DNA from: an uncultured Alistipes sp.
GTDB lineage: Bacteria; Bacteroidota; Bacteroidia; Bacteroidales; Rikenellaceae
Length of the DNA stretch: 64,000 nt
Direction of reading: 5' to 3'
NCBI GenBank assembly: GCA_900539755.1
Contig: UQDC01000004.1
Coordinates: 180,482-244,481, forward strand
The notes beneath the pieces are model-generated. The model was not told where the DNA came from. It saw only the letters and a list, made by a program, of their open reading frames with translations, and searched no databases. The translations under genes and the position numbers were made by a program. Positions 50,381-60,589 of this stretch are shown here, one piece after another; the first letter of the stretch is position 1; the number at the start of each line of letters is the position of its first letter.

Positions 50381-53293
50381 ATGGAGATTTTACGTGCCCG
50401 GACACTCCTTCCGACTTTTACAATTTTTTGTACTTTATTTATTTCAACTTCGGCTATTTTTGCTCAACAACGTGGCGTTCTTTCTGGAACCTTGCAAGAT
50501 GTCGATACCAAAGATGTTATGGCAGGTGCTTTGGTTGAGCTTTATCCTCTTTCAGACTCATCTGCTCGCAAATATGTAACGGCAGATGCGCAAGGCCGAT
50601 TTTCATTTGTAGGGTTACCTTATCGTGAGTATGCGTATCATATTTCTTTCTTAGGGTATGATACTTTGTCTGGTAGGGTGAAAGTGAATCGTTCAGCAGT
50701 AGCTTTGGGTGTTTTGAAAATGTCTCCCAAAGCACAAGATTTGGATGAAGTATTGGTCTCAGCACGTGCTATGAGAACCTCGGCTAAAGGGGATACTGTT
50801 GTGTATAATTCAGATGCGTATAAGGTGACACAAGATGCTATGACCGAGGACTTGCTGAAAAAAATGCCGGGTATTAGCGTTCAGGATGGTACAGTGACTG
50901 CACAAGGTGAAACGGTACAGAAAATTCTGGTTGATGGTAAAGAGTTTTTTGGAAGCGATGTGGCCACTGCAATCAAAAACCTTCCAGCAGAAGCTATTGA
51001 TAAGATAGAGGTTTTTAATAAGCTAAGTGACCAAGCGGAATTTAGTGGTGTCGATGATGGTGAAGGATACAAGGCAATTAATTTGGTAACCCGTCGTGGA
51101 ATGAATCACGGGATGTTCGGAAAGTTCTCGGCTCAATATGGATTTAATGACAAATACAATGTCGGAGCGAGCTTGAATATCTTCAATGATAAGCGACGCT
51201 TCTCGATTATCGGTATGGCCAACAATGTCAATCAACAGAACTTTGCTATCGATGATATTTTGGGCGTAGTCGGTGCTGTAGATAATAGTGGTGGAGCTCG
51301 TCATCGTAGTGGTCGTGATATGGCCAATTTTATGGTTGGCAATCAAAGTGGTATTTCGAAAGTCTATTCATTGGGTGTTAACTATTCAGATGAATGGGGT
51401 AAGAAGGTTAAATTTGACGGTAGCTACTTTTTCAATTCGACAAACACTCACACGGTCACTCAAACAGATCGGGATTACTATCTGAATAACGATTCCACCC
51501 AAAATTATGATGCATTGGGAATTCGGGATAGCCGTAACTATAATCATCGTTTCAATGGACGTCTCGATTATCGGATCAATGAAAATAACTCGTTGATGTT
51601 TCGTCCCAGTGTCAGTTTACAGACTTACGATGCATCAAGCAGTGATACTTCAACAACCATGTTGAGTACGAGTGTACTGGAAAATGCATTGGTCAATCTG
51701 TTTCGTAGTACGGCTACCTCCCATACCGAAGGTTATAATATCTCTGGGAACCTGATTTATCGGCATAAGTTTGGAGAGGTTAAAGGACGAACGTTAACAG
51801 TTTCGTTCGGAGGTGGGATTTCGAAAAATGATGGCACTCAAGATAAATATTCCTTGACGCGTTATTTTGATCCTGAGTCAGAGTCCTTGCTCGATCAGTA
51901 TATCAATAATAATTCGCGATCTTATCGTTTGAGCGGTCGGATCAATTATTCGGAGCCGATTACTCCTAAGTCGCAGTTGTTGGTTAATTACAATATTAAT
52001 TATAGTTATTCGGATCTTGACAAACGTTCGTATTCAGAACCTGAAGATATTCAGATTGACAGTTTGTCCAATACCTATAACAGTGGTTATTTGACCCAGC
52101 AGGTTGGTCCGGGATATCGATACAACAACGGCAAGGTGATGTTCATCGGTTCTCTATCCTATCAATATTCAACTTTGGCCGGAGATCAACAGTTCCCGTT
52201 GCAAACCAATACCTCTGCCAGCTTCAATAATATGGTATATCGGGCCATTTTGAATATTAAGTTTAATTCGACCAATACGTTGAGGTCTATGTTCCGTTCA
52301 TCGACCAATAATCCTTCTATTACACAATTACAGGATGTATTGGATGTCTCGAATCCGTTATTCGTATCCCAAGGTAATCCGGATCTGAAACCTGTTTATA
52401 CTCATCAATTCTTTATCAATTACGTCAATACGAATGTCACCAAAGGGCGTACTTTCATGGCGATGTTGACAGGTTCGATTAGATCAAATTATATTTCCAA
52501 TGCAACATTGATAGCGGATAAGAACGGATATGAAGTAAAAGACCCGGCAGGAAATGTAATCACGGTATTGAACAGTGGTGCACAGTTCTCTCGTCCGGTG
52601 AATATGGATGGATATTGGAATTTACGCGGAGCTGTCAATTATGGCACGCCGGTTTCATTTTTGATGAGTAATATCAATTTTGATTTAGGTGTAAACTACT
52701 CTGCCCTTCCCAATATCTTTAATGAAATTAAGAGTACCACCAATACCATTTCTTATACGGGTGGAGCCGTATTGGGCAGTAATATCAGTGAGAAACTTGA
52801 TTTTACGTTAGGGTATAATGTCGGGTACAATGTTGCCCAGAACTCCGTGCGTAAAGAGAGTAATAATAATTACGTGAATCAACGGGTAACCGGTAATTTT
52901 AAATGGATTACTTGGGGGGGTATTACATTACAGGCTAATGGATCCTACCTCAAATATACCGGTATTACTGACTCATTTGTTGAAGATTATTTCATGCTGA
53001 ATGCCTCGATTGGTAAGAAGATATTTAAAAATCAACGGGGTGAGATCAGTGTAGCTGCCTATGATTTGTTGAATCAGAACAAAAGTTTTTCACGTAATGT
53101 AACGGCGACTTATATTGAAAATGTGCAATCCAATGTTTTGGGCCGCTATTTTAGTATCAATTTCGTTTATAATTTACGTCGTTTCGGAGATAAAGGAGGA
53201 TCATCGCAATTTAAAGGTAATCCCGATTCTTTACGAGATCACCGGAGACCACCTGTAGGCCCTCCACCCCCACCTCCCGGTGGACCAATGTAG
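50381..53293 (+). CDS. CarboxypepD_reg/plug/beta-barrel outer-membrane protein
   Basis: The 970-residue protein has a signal peptide (cleavage after about A28 in AIFAQQ), a carboxypeptidase-regulatory-like domain (about 32-110, GVLSGTLQDVDTKDVMAGA), a TonB-plug-like domain (about 125-235; LLKKMPGISVQDG, VQKILVDGKEFFG, LPAEAIDKIEVFNKLSDQAEFSG), and a large beta-barrel rich in aromatic and asparagine strands to about 945, closest to the OMP_b-brl_3 group. The tail is proline-rich (RRPPVGPPPPPPGGPM) rather than ending in a final barrel strand. No SusD-like gene is adjacent, so it is not a classical Sus system. Substrate unknown. Confidence 0.88.
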   Translation: MEILRARTLLPTFTIFCTLFISTSAIFAQQRGVLSGTLQDVDTKDVMAGALVELYPLSDSSARKYVTADAQGRFSFVGLPYREYAYHISFLGYDTLSGRVKVNRSAVALGVLKMSPKAQDLDEVLVSARAMRTSAKGDTVVYNSDAYKVTQDAMTEDLLKKMPGISVQDGTVTAQGETVQKILVDGKEFFGSDVATAIKNLPAEAIDKIEVFNKLSDQAEFSGVDDGEGYKAINLVTRRGMNHGMFGKFSAQYGFNDKYNVGASLNIFNDKRRFSIIGMANNVNQQNFAIDDILGVVGAVDNSGGARHRSGRDMANFMVGNQSGISKVYSLGVNYSDEWGKKVKFDGSYFFNSTNTHTVTQTDRDYYLNNDSTQNYDALGIRDSRNYNHRFNGRLDYRINENNSLMFRPSVSLQTYDASSSDTSTTMLSTSVLENALVNLFRSTATSHTEGYNISGNLIYRHKFGEVKGRTLTVSFGGGISKNDGTQDKYSLTRYFDPESESLLDQYINNNSRSYRLSGRINYSEPITPKSQLLVNYNINYSYSDLDKRSYSEPEDIQIDSLSNTYNSGYLTQQVGPGYRYNNGKVMFIGSLSYQYSTLAGDQQFPLQTNTSASFNNMVYRAILNIKFNSTNTLRSMFRSSTNNPSITQLQDVLDVSNPLFVSQGNPDLKPVYTHQFFINYVNTNVTKGRTFMAMLTGSIRSNYISNATLIADKNGYEVKDPAGNVITVLNSGAQFSRPVNMDGYWNLRGAVNYGTPVSFLMSNINFDLGVNYSALPNIFNEIKSTTNTISYTGGAVLGSNISEKLDFTLGYNVGYNVAQNSVRKESNNNYVNQRVTGNFKWITWGGITLQANGSYLKYTGITDSFVEDYFMLNASIGKKIFKNQRGEISVAAYDLLNQNKSFSRNVTATYIENVQSNVLGRYFSINFVYNLRRFGDKGGSSQFKGNPDSLRDHRRPPVGPPPPPPGGPM

Positions 53294-53310
53294 TGTAATG
53301 ATATTATCAT

Positions 53311-53345
53311 AAACAACGCAGGAGTGTACTCCTGCGTTGTTTGTT
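53311..53345 (+). terminator. bidirectional terminator between the receptor and mscL
   Basis: AAACAACGCAGGAG (53311-53324) pairs with CTCCTGCGTTGTTT (53329-53342), followed by GTTT. It lies between convergent genes. Confidence 0.8.
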
Positions 53346-53357
53346 TATAGATGTGAC

Positions 53358-53792
53358 TTATTTTGGATTTTGCTGCTTGAGGAGATCTCGAATTTCGGTT
53401 AATAATTGAATATCGGCAGGTGGAGTTGGTGGGGTGACCGGAGTCTCTTTTGCTTTTTGTCGGTTTAGTTTGTTGATCAGTTTGATGAAGAGAAAAATGG
53501 TAAAGGCAATGATCAAAAAATCAATGATGGTTTGGATAAAACTGCCATAATTGATCGTGACGGCAGGAATTATCTCTCCATTTGCAGCTACAGACGCTTG
53601 TTTTAAGGTAATCACCAGATCTGTAAAATTTACCCCACCGATAAGGGCTCCGATAGGCGGCATGATGATGTCGCCAACCAATGATGAGGTGATTTTGCTA
53701 AATGCAGCACCGATAATGACACCGACAGCCAAATCGATGACGTTGCCACGCATGGCGAATTGTTTGAATTCATTTAAAAATTTACTTTTCAT
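53358..53792 (-). CDS. mscL: large-conductance mechanosensitive channel
   Basis: MscL opens under membrane tension to release solutes during osmotic downshock. The 144-residue protein starts MKSKFLNEFKQFAMRGNVIDLAVGVIIG with the TM1 gate helix (AAFSKITSSLVGDIIMPPIGAL), a periplasmic loop of about 25 residues, TM2 (FLIIAFTIFLFIKLINKL) and the C-terminal cytoplasmic bundle (ADIQLLTEIRDLLKQQ). Length is normal. It has its own candidate -7 box upstream and is convergent with the receptor gene. Confidence 0.96.
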   Translation of the reverse strand: MKSKFLNEFKQFAMRGNVIDLAVGVIIGAAFSKITSSLVGDIIMPPIGALIGGVNFTDLVITLKQASVAANGEIIPAVTINYGSFIQTIIDFLIIAFTIFLFIKLINKLNRQKAKETPVTPPTPPADIQLLTEIRDLLKQQNPK

Positions 53793-53833
53793 GTTTTATA
53801 CAATTTGTGAATAGAAAATTTAAGTCCGTCTAT

Positions 53834-53841
53834 CAAATGTA
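53834..53841 (-). promoter_or_regulatory. candidate -7 box for mscL
   Basis: The minus strand reads TACATTTG, an exact match, 41 bases before the mscL ATG. No clear -33 box. Confidence 0.45.
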
Positions 53842-53975
53842 ATGAAATTGCACCACATAATCGTATCCTGAGTGTTAGATCAGGGACGAATCAATCTGTT
53901 TTTAGCTAAAATTTTTGTATTTTGTTGGCCCTTTAGCGCATTTTATATTAACCCTAATCAAAAAGTAACAGAATT

Positions 53976-56747
53976 ATGAACTTGAAAACTTTATGTATTC
54001 TGGCTTTGGCGTGCTCGTCGGCGACTTTGTCGGCGCAGAAAAAGCCGTTGGATCAGAGTGCATATGATGGTTGGAAGTCGATTGCTTCACCGCGGATTTC
54101 CGACAATGGTGATTGGATCTGCTATTCGATCACGCCGCAGCGAGGAGATGCTTTGCTGGAATTTTACAACACTCAAACGGGAAACGTTACGCGGATAGAA
54201 CGTGGTAATGGTGCTGCTCTGTTCAATAACGGCACTTGGGCTTCGTTTAAAATCGCGGTTCCCTTTGATTCGGTGCGTAAGGCAAAGATTGCCAAAGTGA
54301 AAGCCGATAAGATGCCCAAAGATACTTTTGCTGTGATGAATTTGGCCGATATGAAGGTGATCAAGCTGGATGGTGTCAAATCCGTAAAGACAGCACCTAA
54401 AGGCGCTTTGTATGCCTATACGTATGAGGTAAATCCAGTCAAGGATACTGCTGATACTGCAAAAAAAGCTAAAAAATACGATCGTTTGGTGATTGTCAAT
54501 TTGCAGCTTGGAGACAGTACGGTTGTGGATAGCGTTAAGAATTTCCAAGTTGCTGAAAATGGAGCTTCTGTGCTCTACACTCGTGAGGCGGATTCACTGA
54601 AATCGGTTTGTCTTTATTCTGTCGATCCCAAAAACGGAGTTCAGTTGACTGAGCTTTGGTCCAGCAAATTGGGTCAAATAGCCTCTTCTATGGCTCTGGA
54701 CAAATGGGGAGCTCAAGGAGCGTTCATGGTGACCAGTGATACCGTTAAGCATGCATTGTATGACCTCTATTATTTTGCTACGGCCGATTTAAAAGCCCGT
54801 AAGATTGCCAATGAGCAGATCGTTGGATTGCCTGGTGGCTTTGCGGTCAGCAAGTTTGGTAATTTAGCGTTCAATCGGGACGGAAATCGTCTGCAGTTTG
54901 GTATTGCACCTAAACCCAAAGAGGAACCAAAAGACACACTTCCTGCTGACGAGAAATTCTCGTTGGATGTTTGGAGCTACCGTGATACCGTGTTGATGCC
55001 TATGCAACTCGTCAATAAAAAACGGATTGCGGAGGCAAACTATATGGCCGTATATTTCCCGAAAGAGAAACGAGCTTTAGCTTTGGGTGATATCGAATTG
55101 CCTTCAATCACATTTGCCGAAAATGGAGATGCACCCTATGCGATCGGTACGACCAGTCGTCCATACAGCCTCTATACCGGTGAGGATATTCAAATGTACA
55201 ATCCGTCGGATGTGTATTTGATCGATTTGAAGAGTGGAAAACGGACTTTGATTCGTAAAGGTGGTTATGGTGGTACCTATCTGTCACCGTCAGCCAAATA
55301 CGCAGCTTATTACAATCTGCCCGATTCATCTTGGTATGCGATCGATACGAAAACGTTGAAACATACTCGTCTGACTGCAGATATTCCCTATCCTTTCTAT
55401 AATATCGATGACGATCATCCGGGAACTCCCCCTCTGTATGGTATGTCGGGTTGGACCACCGATGAGAAGATGTTGATTCCGGATCAGTTCGATCTTTGGT
55501 TGGTCGATCCTGCAGGCAAAGAACCAGCACAGAATCTGACCAAAATCGGTCGTGAGAAGAAGACCCAGTTCCGTTTTGTCAACATGAGTCGTGTAGATGG
55601 TAAATCGGTGGTGGATTTGAGTCGTCCGATGATGTTCCTCTCTTTCAATCGTGAAAACAAAGAGAATGGTTATTACCTGTTGCAGCCCGGTCAGCAGATT
55701 CAAAAACTGGTAGAGGGCCCGTATATTTATGCGATTGTAGGTTTTGCCCGTGAGGGGGATCGTTTGATTTATACCCGCGAAAATTTCAATGAATTCCGCG
55801 ATCTCTGGACCAGTAACGAACAGTTTGGCGATGCGAAAAAATTGACCAATGCTAACCCGCAGCAGGCTGATTACAAATGGGGATCGGTAGAACTGTTCAA
55901 ATGGACCGATTTCAATGGCAATGAGTGTGAAGGATTGCTGCACTTCCCTGAGGATTACGATCCTTCACGTCCTTATCCAACCATTGTCTATTTTTATGAG
56001 ACACAGACGTTCTTGCGTTATCGTTACAACACGCCGGCTCCAAGCCGTTCTATTATCAATCCGGTTTATTGCACCAGCAATGGCTACGTTGTCTTTATTC
56101 CCGATATCAAATATCGTGATGGACATCCGGGTAAAAGCTGCTACGATATCGTAGTGAGCGGTACTATGGCGTTGATTGAGCGTGGTATTGCCGACAAAGA
56201 TCATATCGGTCTCCAAGGACAGAGTTGGGGAGGCTATCAGACCGCTTATTTGGTGACTCAGTCTGATTTGTACGCATGTAGTGCTCCGGGAGCTGCTGTG
56301 ACCAATATGTTCTCAGCTTATGGTGGTATCCGTTATGAGTCGGGTAGGTCTCGCGCATCACAGTATGAGACAGGTCAGAGCCGAATCGGTGCCACTCCAT
56401 GGAAACGCCCAGACCTTTATATTGAGAACTCTTCTGTATTCTTTGCTGATCGGGTGAAAACTCCGCAGCTGTTGCGTCATGATGATAATGACGGTGCAGT
56501 GCCCTGGACTCAGAGTATCGAATACTATATTGCGTTGCGTCGTTTGGGCCGTCCGGTATGGCTGCTTAATTACAATGGCGAACCCCACAATTTGGCGTCA
56601 CGTGCTGCCTGCATGGATTGGGATAAACGCATGTATCAGTTCTTTGATCACTATCTGAAAGATGCCCCCATGCCTCGTTGGATGAAAGAGGGTATTTCAG
56701 TTACTGAAAAAGGAATTGATCAAAAATATGAACTGGTAGAAGAGTAA
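53976..56747 (+). CDS. exported S9-family prolyl oligopeptidase-like peptidase
   Basis: The 923-residue protein has a signal peptide (1-20), a beta-propeller-like region with many WD-like repeats of short strands (about 30-640), and a C-terminal alpha/beta-hydrolase. The catalytic triad reads S750 in GLQGQSWGGYQTA, D839 in HDDNDGAVPW and H871 in NGEPHNL. It is close to the S9 dipeptidyl/acylaminoacyl peptidase group of Bacteroidales, used for periplasmic peptide trimming. No promoter matches the exact consensus; ATTTTTGTATTTTG near 53910-53923 is a loose version. It is monocistronic. Confidence 0.92.
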   Translation: MNLKTLCILALACSSATLSAQKKPLDQSAYDGWKSIASPRISDNGDWICYSITPQRGDALLEFYNTQTGNVTRIERGNGAALFNNGTWASFKIAVPFDSVRKAKIAKVKADKMPKDTFAVMNLADMKVIKLDGVKSVKTAPKGALYAYTYEVNPVKDTADTAKKAKKYDRLVIVNLQLGDSTVVDSVKNFQVAENGASVLYTREADSLKSVCLYSVDPKNGVQLTELWSSKLGQIASSMALDKWGAQGAFMVTSDTVKHALYDLYYFATADLKARKIANEQIVGLPGGFAVSKFGNLAFNRDGNRLQFGIAPKPKEEPKDTLPADEKFSLDVWSYRDTVLMPMQLVNKKRIAEANYMAVYFPKEKRALALGDIELPSITFAENGDAPYAIGTTSRPYSLYTGEDIQMYNPSDVYLIDLKSGKRTLIRKGGYGGTYLSPSAKYAAYYNLPDSSWYAIDTKTLKHTRLTADIPYPFYNIDDDHPGTPPLYGMSGWTTDEKMLIPDQFDLWLVDPAGKEPAQNLTKIGREKKTQFRFVNMSRVDGKSVVDLSRPMMFLSFNRENKENGYYLLQPGQQIQKLVEGPYIYAIVGFAREGDRLIYTRENFNEFRDLWTSNEQFGDAKKLTNANPQQADYKWGSVELFKWTDFNGNECEGLLHFPEDYDPSRPYPTIVYFYETQTFLRYRYNTPAPSRSIINPVYCTSNGYVVFIPDIKYRDGHPGKSCYDIVVSGTMALIERGIADKDHIGLQGQSWGGYQTAYLVTQSDLYACSAPGAAVTNMFSAYGGIRYESGRSRASQYETGQSRIGATPWKRPDLYIENSSVFFADRVKTPQLLRHDDNDGAVPWTQSIEYYIALRRLGRPVWLLNYNGEPHNLASRAACMDWDKRMYQFFDHYLKDAPMPRWMKEGISVTEKGIDQKYELVEE

Positions 56748-56794
56748 ATAAGAACTTCCTGTATTGGATTTGATGACAAATCCGAACCTAAGAT

Positions 56795-56834
56795 AATGAG
56801 CGCTGCAACTGTCAAGTTGCAGCGCTCATTGTTT
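56795..56834 (+). terminator. hairpin terminator after the S9 peptidase
   Basis: A perfect 16-bp stem (AATGAGCGCTGCAACT at 56795-56810 with AGTTGCAGCGCTCATT at 56815-56830) with a GTCA loop, then GTTT. Confidence 0.85.
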
Positions 56835-57145
56835 AAGGAGGGTAATAGGTGTGTGATGTGTTTTGTCAGAAGAAAGTCCTGTTAGAATTTCCTGAATGTA
56901 TATAGAGAAATACTCTTCTGCGAACGATAGGAATGTGTCTGTGCTTAATGATTAGTTTCTGGATGTCACATGCTGATTGAGTAACAGATTGATCCGATTC
57001 TCAGTGTCTTATAATGTAATTCGAGGAAGAATTATTAGTAGTGATTGGATTCCCCCTATTCTTATGATTGAATGAGTCCGACTTTATCCGAAAAGCTAGT
57101 ATTCAGAACACTTTCGAGAAGATATTATAATTATTGGGTGCTACA
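56835..57145. other. intergenic region between the S9 peptidase and the efflux operon end
   Basis: About 310 bases between convergent genes. I see no promoter, hairpin or plausible small gene in it. Confidence 0.5.
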
Positions 57146-58183
57146 TTATAAGGTGATGGTTTGTCCAGTCTTGTTACTTTCAAATGCTGCCTCCAAAATG
57201 CGCAGGTCAGTCACGATATCCTCGTGAGAGACGGGCGGTTGAGCCCCGTTACACAGTGTATCGTAAATGGCATCATAATAACTTAGGTAATTGCCCGGTA
57301 CAGTCGGATATTTGCGACGTCCTGCATCATTATTCAGAATTCCCCACTCTGTTTCAGGTTCTGTAGCCCAAGATCCGCGATTTGGAGTGGCATGGCCGTA
57401 TCTTAATAATCCCTCTTGCGGATCCAGCCCAAATTTAACATAGGAGCCGCGTGTGCCGTGTACAGCGAATCGGGCCCCCTCTTCACGAATCAGCATGCCG
57501 GCACGTAAAGTGACAGTCAGGTCAGGATATAGCATTTGAATCAAACTGTAATCATCTACGCGACTCCCTTGGCGTTGAATGGTAATATGGGCCCAGACTC
57601 CCGATGGTTTGCCGAATAGAGTTAGGGCTTGATCACAAAGATGTGAACCTAAATCATAGGTGATTCCATTGCCAGGCAGTGGCTCTTCACGCCATTGTGC
57701 CCGGGCTGAGGTAATGTCGGGACGATAGCGTTGGAAAGATGATTGAAACTCGACAATATGGCCCAATTCTCCTGATTGGAGAATCTGGCGTATGGTGAGA
57801 AAATCTCCATCGTAACGTCGATTTTGGAATACCGTGAGCAGTTTGTTTTGTCGTTGTGCCAATAAGATGAGCTCTTCCGCCTCAGCAGATGTAGCAACAA
57901 ACGGTTTTTCGACAACCACATGTTTCCCTGCTAAAAGAGCCTGTTTGCAGTAGTCGAAATGTGTTTGCACCGGAGTGTTGACAATGACCAACTCGATATC
58001 TTCTGCGAGCAATTCTTCGAATGTGCGGACCGTTTTGACCTGCGGGTAAATTGTTCGAGCAAGATCTTTACTGCGTTCGGCAATTACGGTCAGATCAAAT
58101 CCTTCATGGATATTCAGAAACGGAGCATGAAAAACTTGTCCGGATAGTCCAAATGATGCAATTCCTGTTTTAATCTTTTTCAC
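57146..58183 (-). CDS. Gfo/Idh/MocA-family NAD(P)-dependent oxidoreductase
   Basis: The 345-residue protein starts with a Rossmann domain (KTGIASFGLSGQVFHAPFL; the G-x-S-G variant common to YdgJ/IolX-type members), has VVNTPVQTHFDYC, the catalytic lysine in HVVVEKPF, and the substrate block QWREEPLPGNGITYDLGSHLCDQAL with the expected D and H. It probably oxidises or reduces a sugar, polyol or related compound; the substrate is not predictable. It is the last gene of the efflux operon, 11 bases after the second permease, which is an unusual partner for a transporter. Confidence 0.9.
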   Translation of the reverse strand: MKKIKTGIASFGLSGQVFHAPFLNIHEGFDLTVIAERSKDLARTIYPQVKTVRTFEELLAEDIELVIVNTPVQTHFDYCKQALLAGKHVVVEKPFVATSAEAEELILLAQRQNKLLTVFQNRRYDGDFLTIRQILQSGELGHIVEFQSSFQRYRPDITSARAQWREEPLPGNGITYDLGSHLCDQALTLFGKPSGVWAHITIQRQGSRVDDYSLIQMLYPDLTVTLRAGMLIREEGARFAVHGTRGSYVKFGLDPQEGLLRYGHATPNRGSWATEPETEWGILNNDAGRRKYPTVPGNYLSYYDAIYDTLCNGAQPPVSHEDIVTDLRILEAAFESNKTGQTITL

Positions 58184-58194
58184 AAGGCTGAATG

Positions 58195-59406
58195 TTATTG
58201 ATTGGTTGCAGATGATTCGTTTTCAGTTTTACGCAGAACTCGCCGCATTCCTACACAAGCTAAGATAAAATATACGCCTGTCAGAATCCATAACGTACGG
58301 AATTGTGTGCCCACTTCCGCCAAGGTGGCTCCCATGGTCTGAATGCGCAGAAATCCATCTACTCCACTGCTGCTGGGAATGATTTTCGCTCCATTGAAGA
58401 GCCAGGTCGGGATACACTCTGATGGCACAGATGCACCGCTGAGCATGAGTACAGGAATTGATGTGAACAGCAATAACAAAAGCGAATTCTCACGATGTTT
58501 GAACAAGGTGGATACGGCTATACCTAAAAACGTGCATGAAAGCAAATATGGAATTAGGAATAAAATGAGATCCATCGTGTCTCCCTTAACCGGATAGCCG
58601 AACAACTTGTAATGGAATGTCAACAGGTAAGTTATTGTGATACAATAGATGGAGATAAAAGCGGTTGATTTACCCAAAACAATCGGGAACACCGACATGC
58701 GGGATTGCCCTGTCGGAATCAGAGTTCGGTATAACTTTTTCTCGCGCCAAGTTCCACCGACCATACCGATGCCTATCAAAAGGGTCTGCTGAATAATCAC
58801 AAGTAGGATTGCTGGCATAATAAAGGTAGCGTAACCCAAATAAGGGTTGTACAGGTTGTGGACGGATGTGACAACCGGACTACTCAAGGCTTCGGCCTGC
58901 TTTGTTGAAGCCCCTTTGGATACAAAGCGCAACCATTCGACATGATAATTGGATTGTCCTATACTGCCCGCAAAATCGAAAAAGACTTGGCGATACATCA
59001 GGAAATAGCTGGCATCGGCATAAATGGCGATGTTCACCTTTTCGGTTCGCATAAGTTTCTTTTCGTAGTCGCTCGGAATAACGATTACTCCATAAACCTT
59101 ACGTTCAAAAAAGAGTTTTTTTGCCTCCTCCAGACTGGTCGGTTTATAAGCGACATCGATATTCGGAGTTGCATCAAAAGCGCGAATGAGTTGTCGACTG
59201 GAAGGGGTATGGCTGTTATCCACCACAGCGACGGGAATGTCTCGTAATACCTCATTTTTATAGGCAAGAGAATAGGCCATCGAATAGATAAAGATCGCCC
59301 CTACCGCAATTAGCAGTACCCCTGCATCGTGAAAAATATTACGATATTCGCTACGTAACACCGAGGTGTATTCGTGGAATTTATGTTTGAATCGTGTTAT
59401 TTTCAT
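58195..59406 (-). CDS. ABC-2 type transporter permease (second)
   Basis: The 403-residue protein has an N-terminal membrane helix (about 27-50), a long periplasmic loop to about 175, and five or six C-terminal helices, the DrrB/YhhJ-like ABC-2 layout. The loop opens DIPVAVVDNSHTPSSRQLIRAFDATPNIDVAY, very similar to the next gene's DIPIAIYDPGNTPLSRQ, showing that the two arose by duplication. It lies one base after the other permease gene. No ATPase domain is fused. See the operon finding. Confidence 0.9.
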   Translation of the reverse strand: MKITRFKHKFHEYTSVLRSEYRNIFHDAGVLLIAVGAIFIYSMAYSLAYKNEVLRDIPVAVVDNSHTPSSRQLIRAFDATPNIDVAYKPTSLEEAKKLFFERKVYGVIVIPSDYEKKLMRTEKVNIAIYADASYFLMYRQVFFDFAGSIGQSNYHVEWLRFVSKGASTKQAEALSSPVVTSVHNLYNPYLGYATFIMPAILLVIIQQTLLIGIGMVGGTWREKKLYRTLIPTGQSRMSVFPIVLGKSTAFISIYCITITYLLTFHYKLFGYPVKGDTMDLILFLIPYLLSCTFLGIAVSTLFKHRENSLLLLLFTSIPVLMLSGASVPSECIPTWLFNGAKIIPSSSGVDGFLRIQTMGATLAEVGTQFRTLWILTGVYFILACVGMRRVLRKTENESSATNQ

Positions 59407-59407
59407 C

Positions 59408-60583
59408 TTACAATCTCCCCCAGAATTTTTCTTCGGTGCATATCCGTTTCAACCGAGGCAACATGATCAATGGTAAAAGCAGAAATAGCATCATATAGCC
59501 TAAATAGGCAAGTGAGTTGATGGCTGGCGCTCCCCGCATAGCCTGGTCGATGAATATTTCTACGTAATAGGTCATTGGGAAAAGGCGTCCGAATAGTTGT
59601 AAAGGCCAATCCATAGCCATGAATGGAAAGGTCAAACCGGAAAAGGTAAACGAGAGTACGGAATAACCTCCGCCAATCGAAAGTGCCAAACGAAGATTAC
59701 TCAAAACGGCAATCATAAAGACACCAATGGCTTGGGATCCCATGACGTAAATCAGTCCTGAGACAAACATCAGAAGCACATTCCCTTGCAATGGAACACC
59801 CAAAAACTTGAATAAACAGGTATTCATTAGCATGCACAAAGCAAAGAAAATGACCGTATAGGGTAATAGTTTTCCGGTCAGGGCTACAAGGATGTTCCCG
59901 CCTCCGGTTGCAAGCCATTCGGTAGTTGTGCTGTTTTTGAGTTCGACGCCAATGGTAAAGATGGTGGTCAGTAATGTGAACAGCATCAGCATCAAGGGCA
60001 GAAAACTGGGTAACAGATAGTATTCGTAGTTGGAGAATGGGTTGAACAGAATATGTTTCTCGAAATAGATTGGCATCATCAGATCATAAGCCTCTTTTTC
60101 GGATACTCCCTGTTTCATTAAAGTTTGAATCTGGATACCGGAGGAAAATGTCGTGATTACAGTTTGAATATCACGATTGAGCATGCCGTTCTTAACGAGG
60201 TTTAACCCATTGATATAAGCCGTAACCGTAGCCTGCGTATTGCTGTAAATGTCTTTTTCCAGATCGCGAGGGATGGATACGATGGCTTCGATTTTCCCCT
60301 CTTTCATCATCTTTTCACCTTGGGCAAAATCAGAGATATGGTATGCTACTTTGGCCGAAGGAGTCGCATCGATCATTCGCCCTAACTGTCTTGACAGAGG
60401 TGTATTGCCCGGATCGTAGATAGCGATGGGTATATCATGGGGTACACCCGTGCGGAAAAGCAGGATGAAAATGACGAATGAGAGAATAGGCAATCCGACT
60501 GAAAGCCTGAAAAAGGTTTTGTAGTCGGAAAACCTTTCTAATTCGCGCCGAAATACAGCAAGGAAATCCCGAATCGCTTTCAT
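59408..60583 (-). CDS. ABC-2 type transporter permease (first)
   Basis: The 391-residue paralogue of the following permease has the same plan: one N-terminal helix (LSVGLPILSFVIFILLF), a periplasmic loop of about 140 residues, and a C-terminal bundle of five helices (about 195-375). It would pair with its paralogue as the membrane part of an ABC exporter with the HlyD and TolC products. It is six bases after hlyD. No ATP-binding protein is encoded in the operon. Confidence 0.9.
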   Translation of the reverse strand: MKAIRDFLAVFRRELERFSDYKTFFRLSVGLPILSFVIFILLFRTGVPHDIPIAIYDPGNTPLSRQLGRMIDATPSAKVAYHISDFAQGEKMMKEGKIEAIVSIPRDLEKDIYSNTQATVTAYINGLNLVKNGMLNRDIQTVITTFSSGIQIQTLMKQGVSEKEAYDLMMPIYFEKHILFNPFSNYEYYLLPSFLPLMLMLFTLLTTIFTIGVELKNSTTTEWLATGGGNILVALTGKLLPYTVIFFALCMLMNTCLFKFLGVPLQGNVLLMFVSGLIYVMGSQAIGVFMIAVLSNLRLALSIGGGYSVLSFTFSGLTFPFMAMDWPLQLFGRLFPMTYYVEIFIDQAMRGAPAINSLAYLGYMMLFLLLPLIMLPRLKRICTEEKFWGRL

Positions 60584-60589
60584 AGATGA

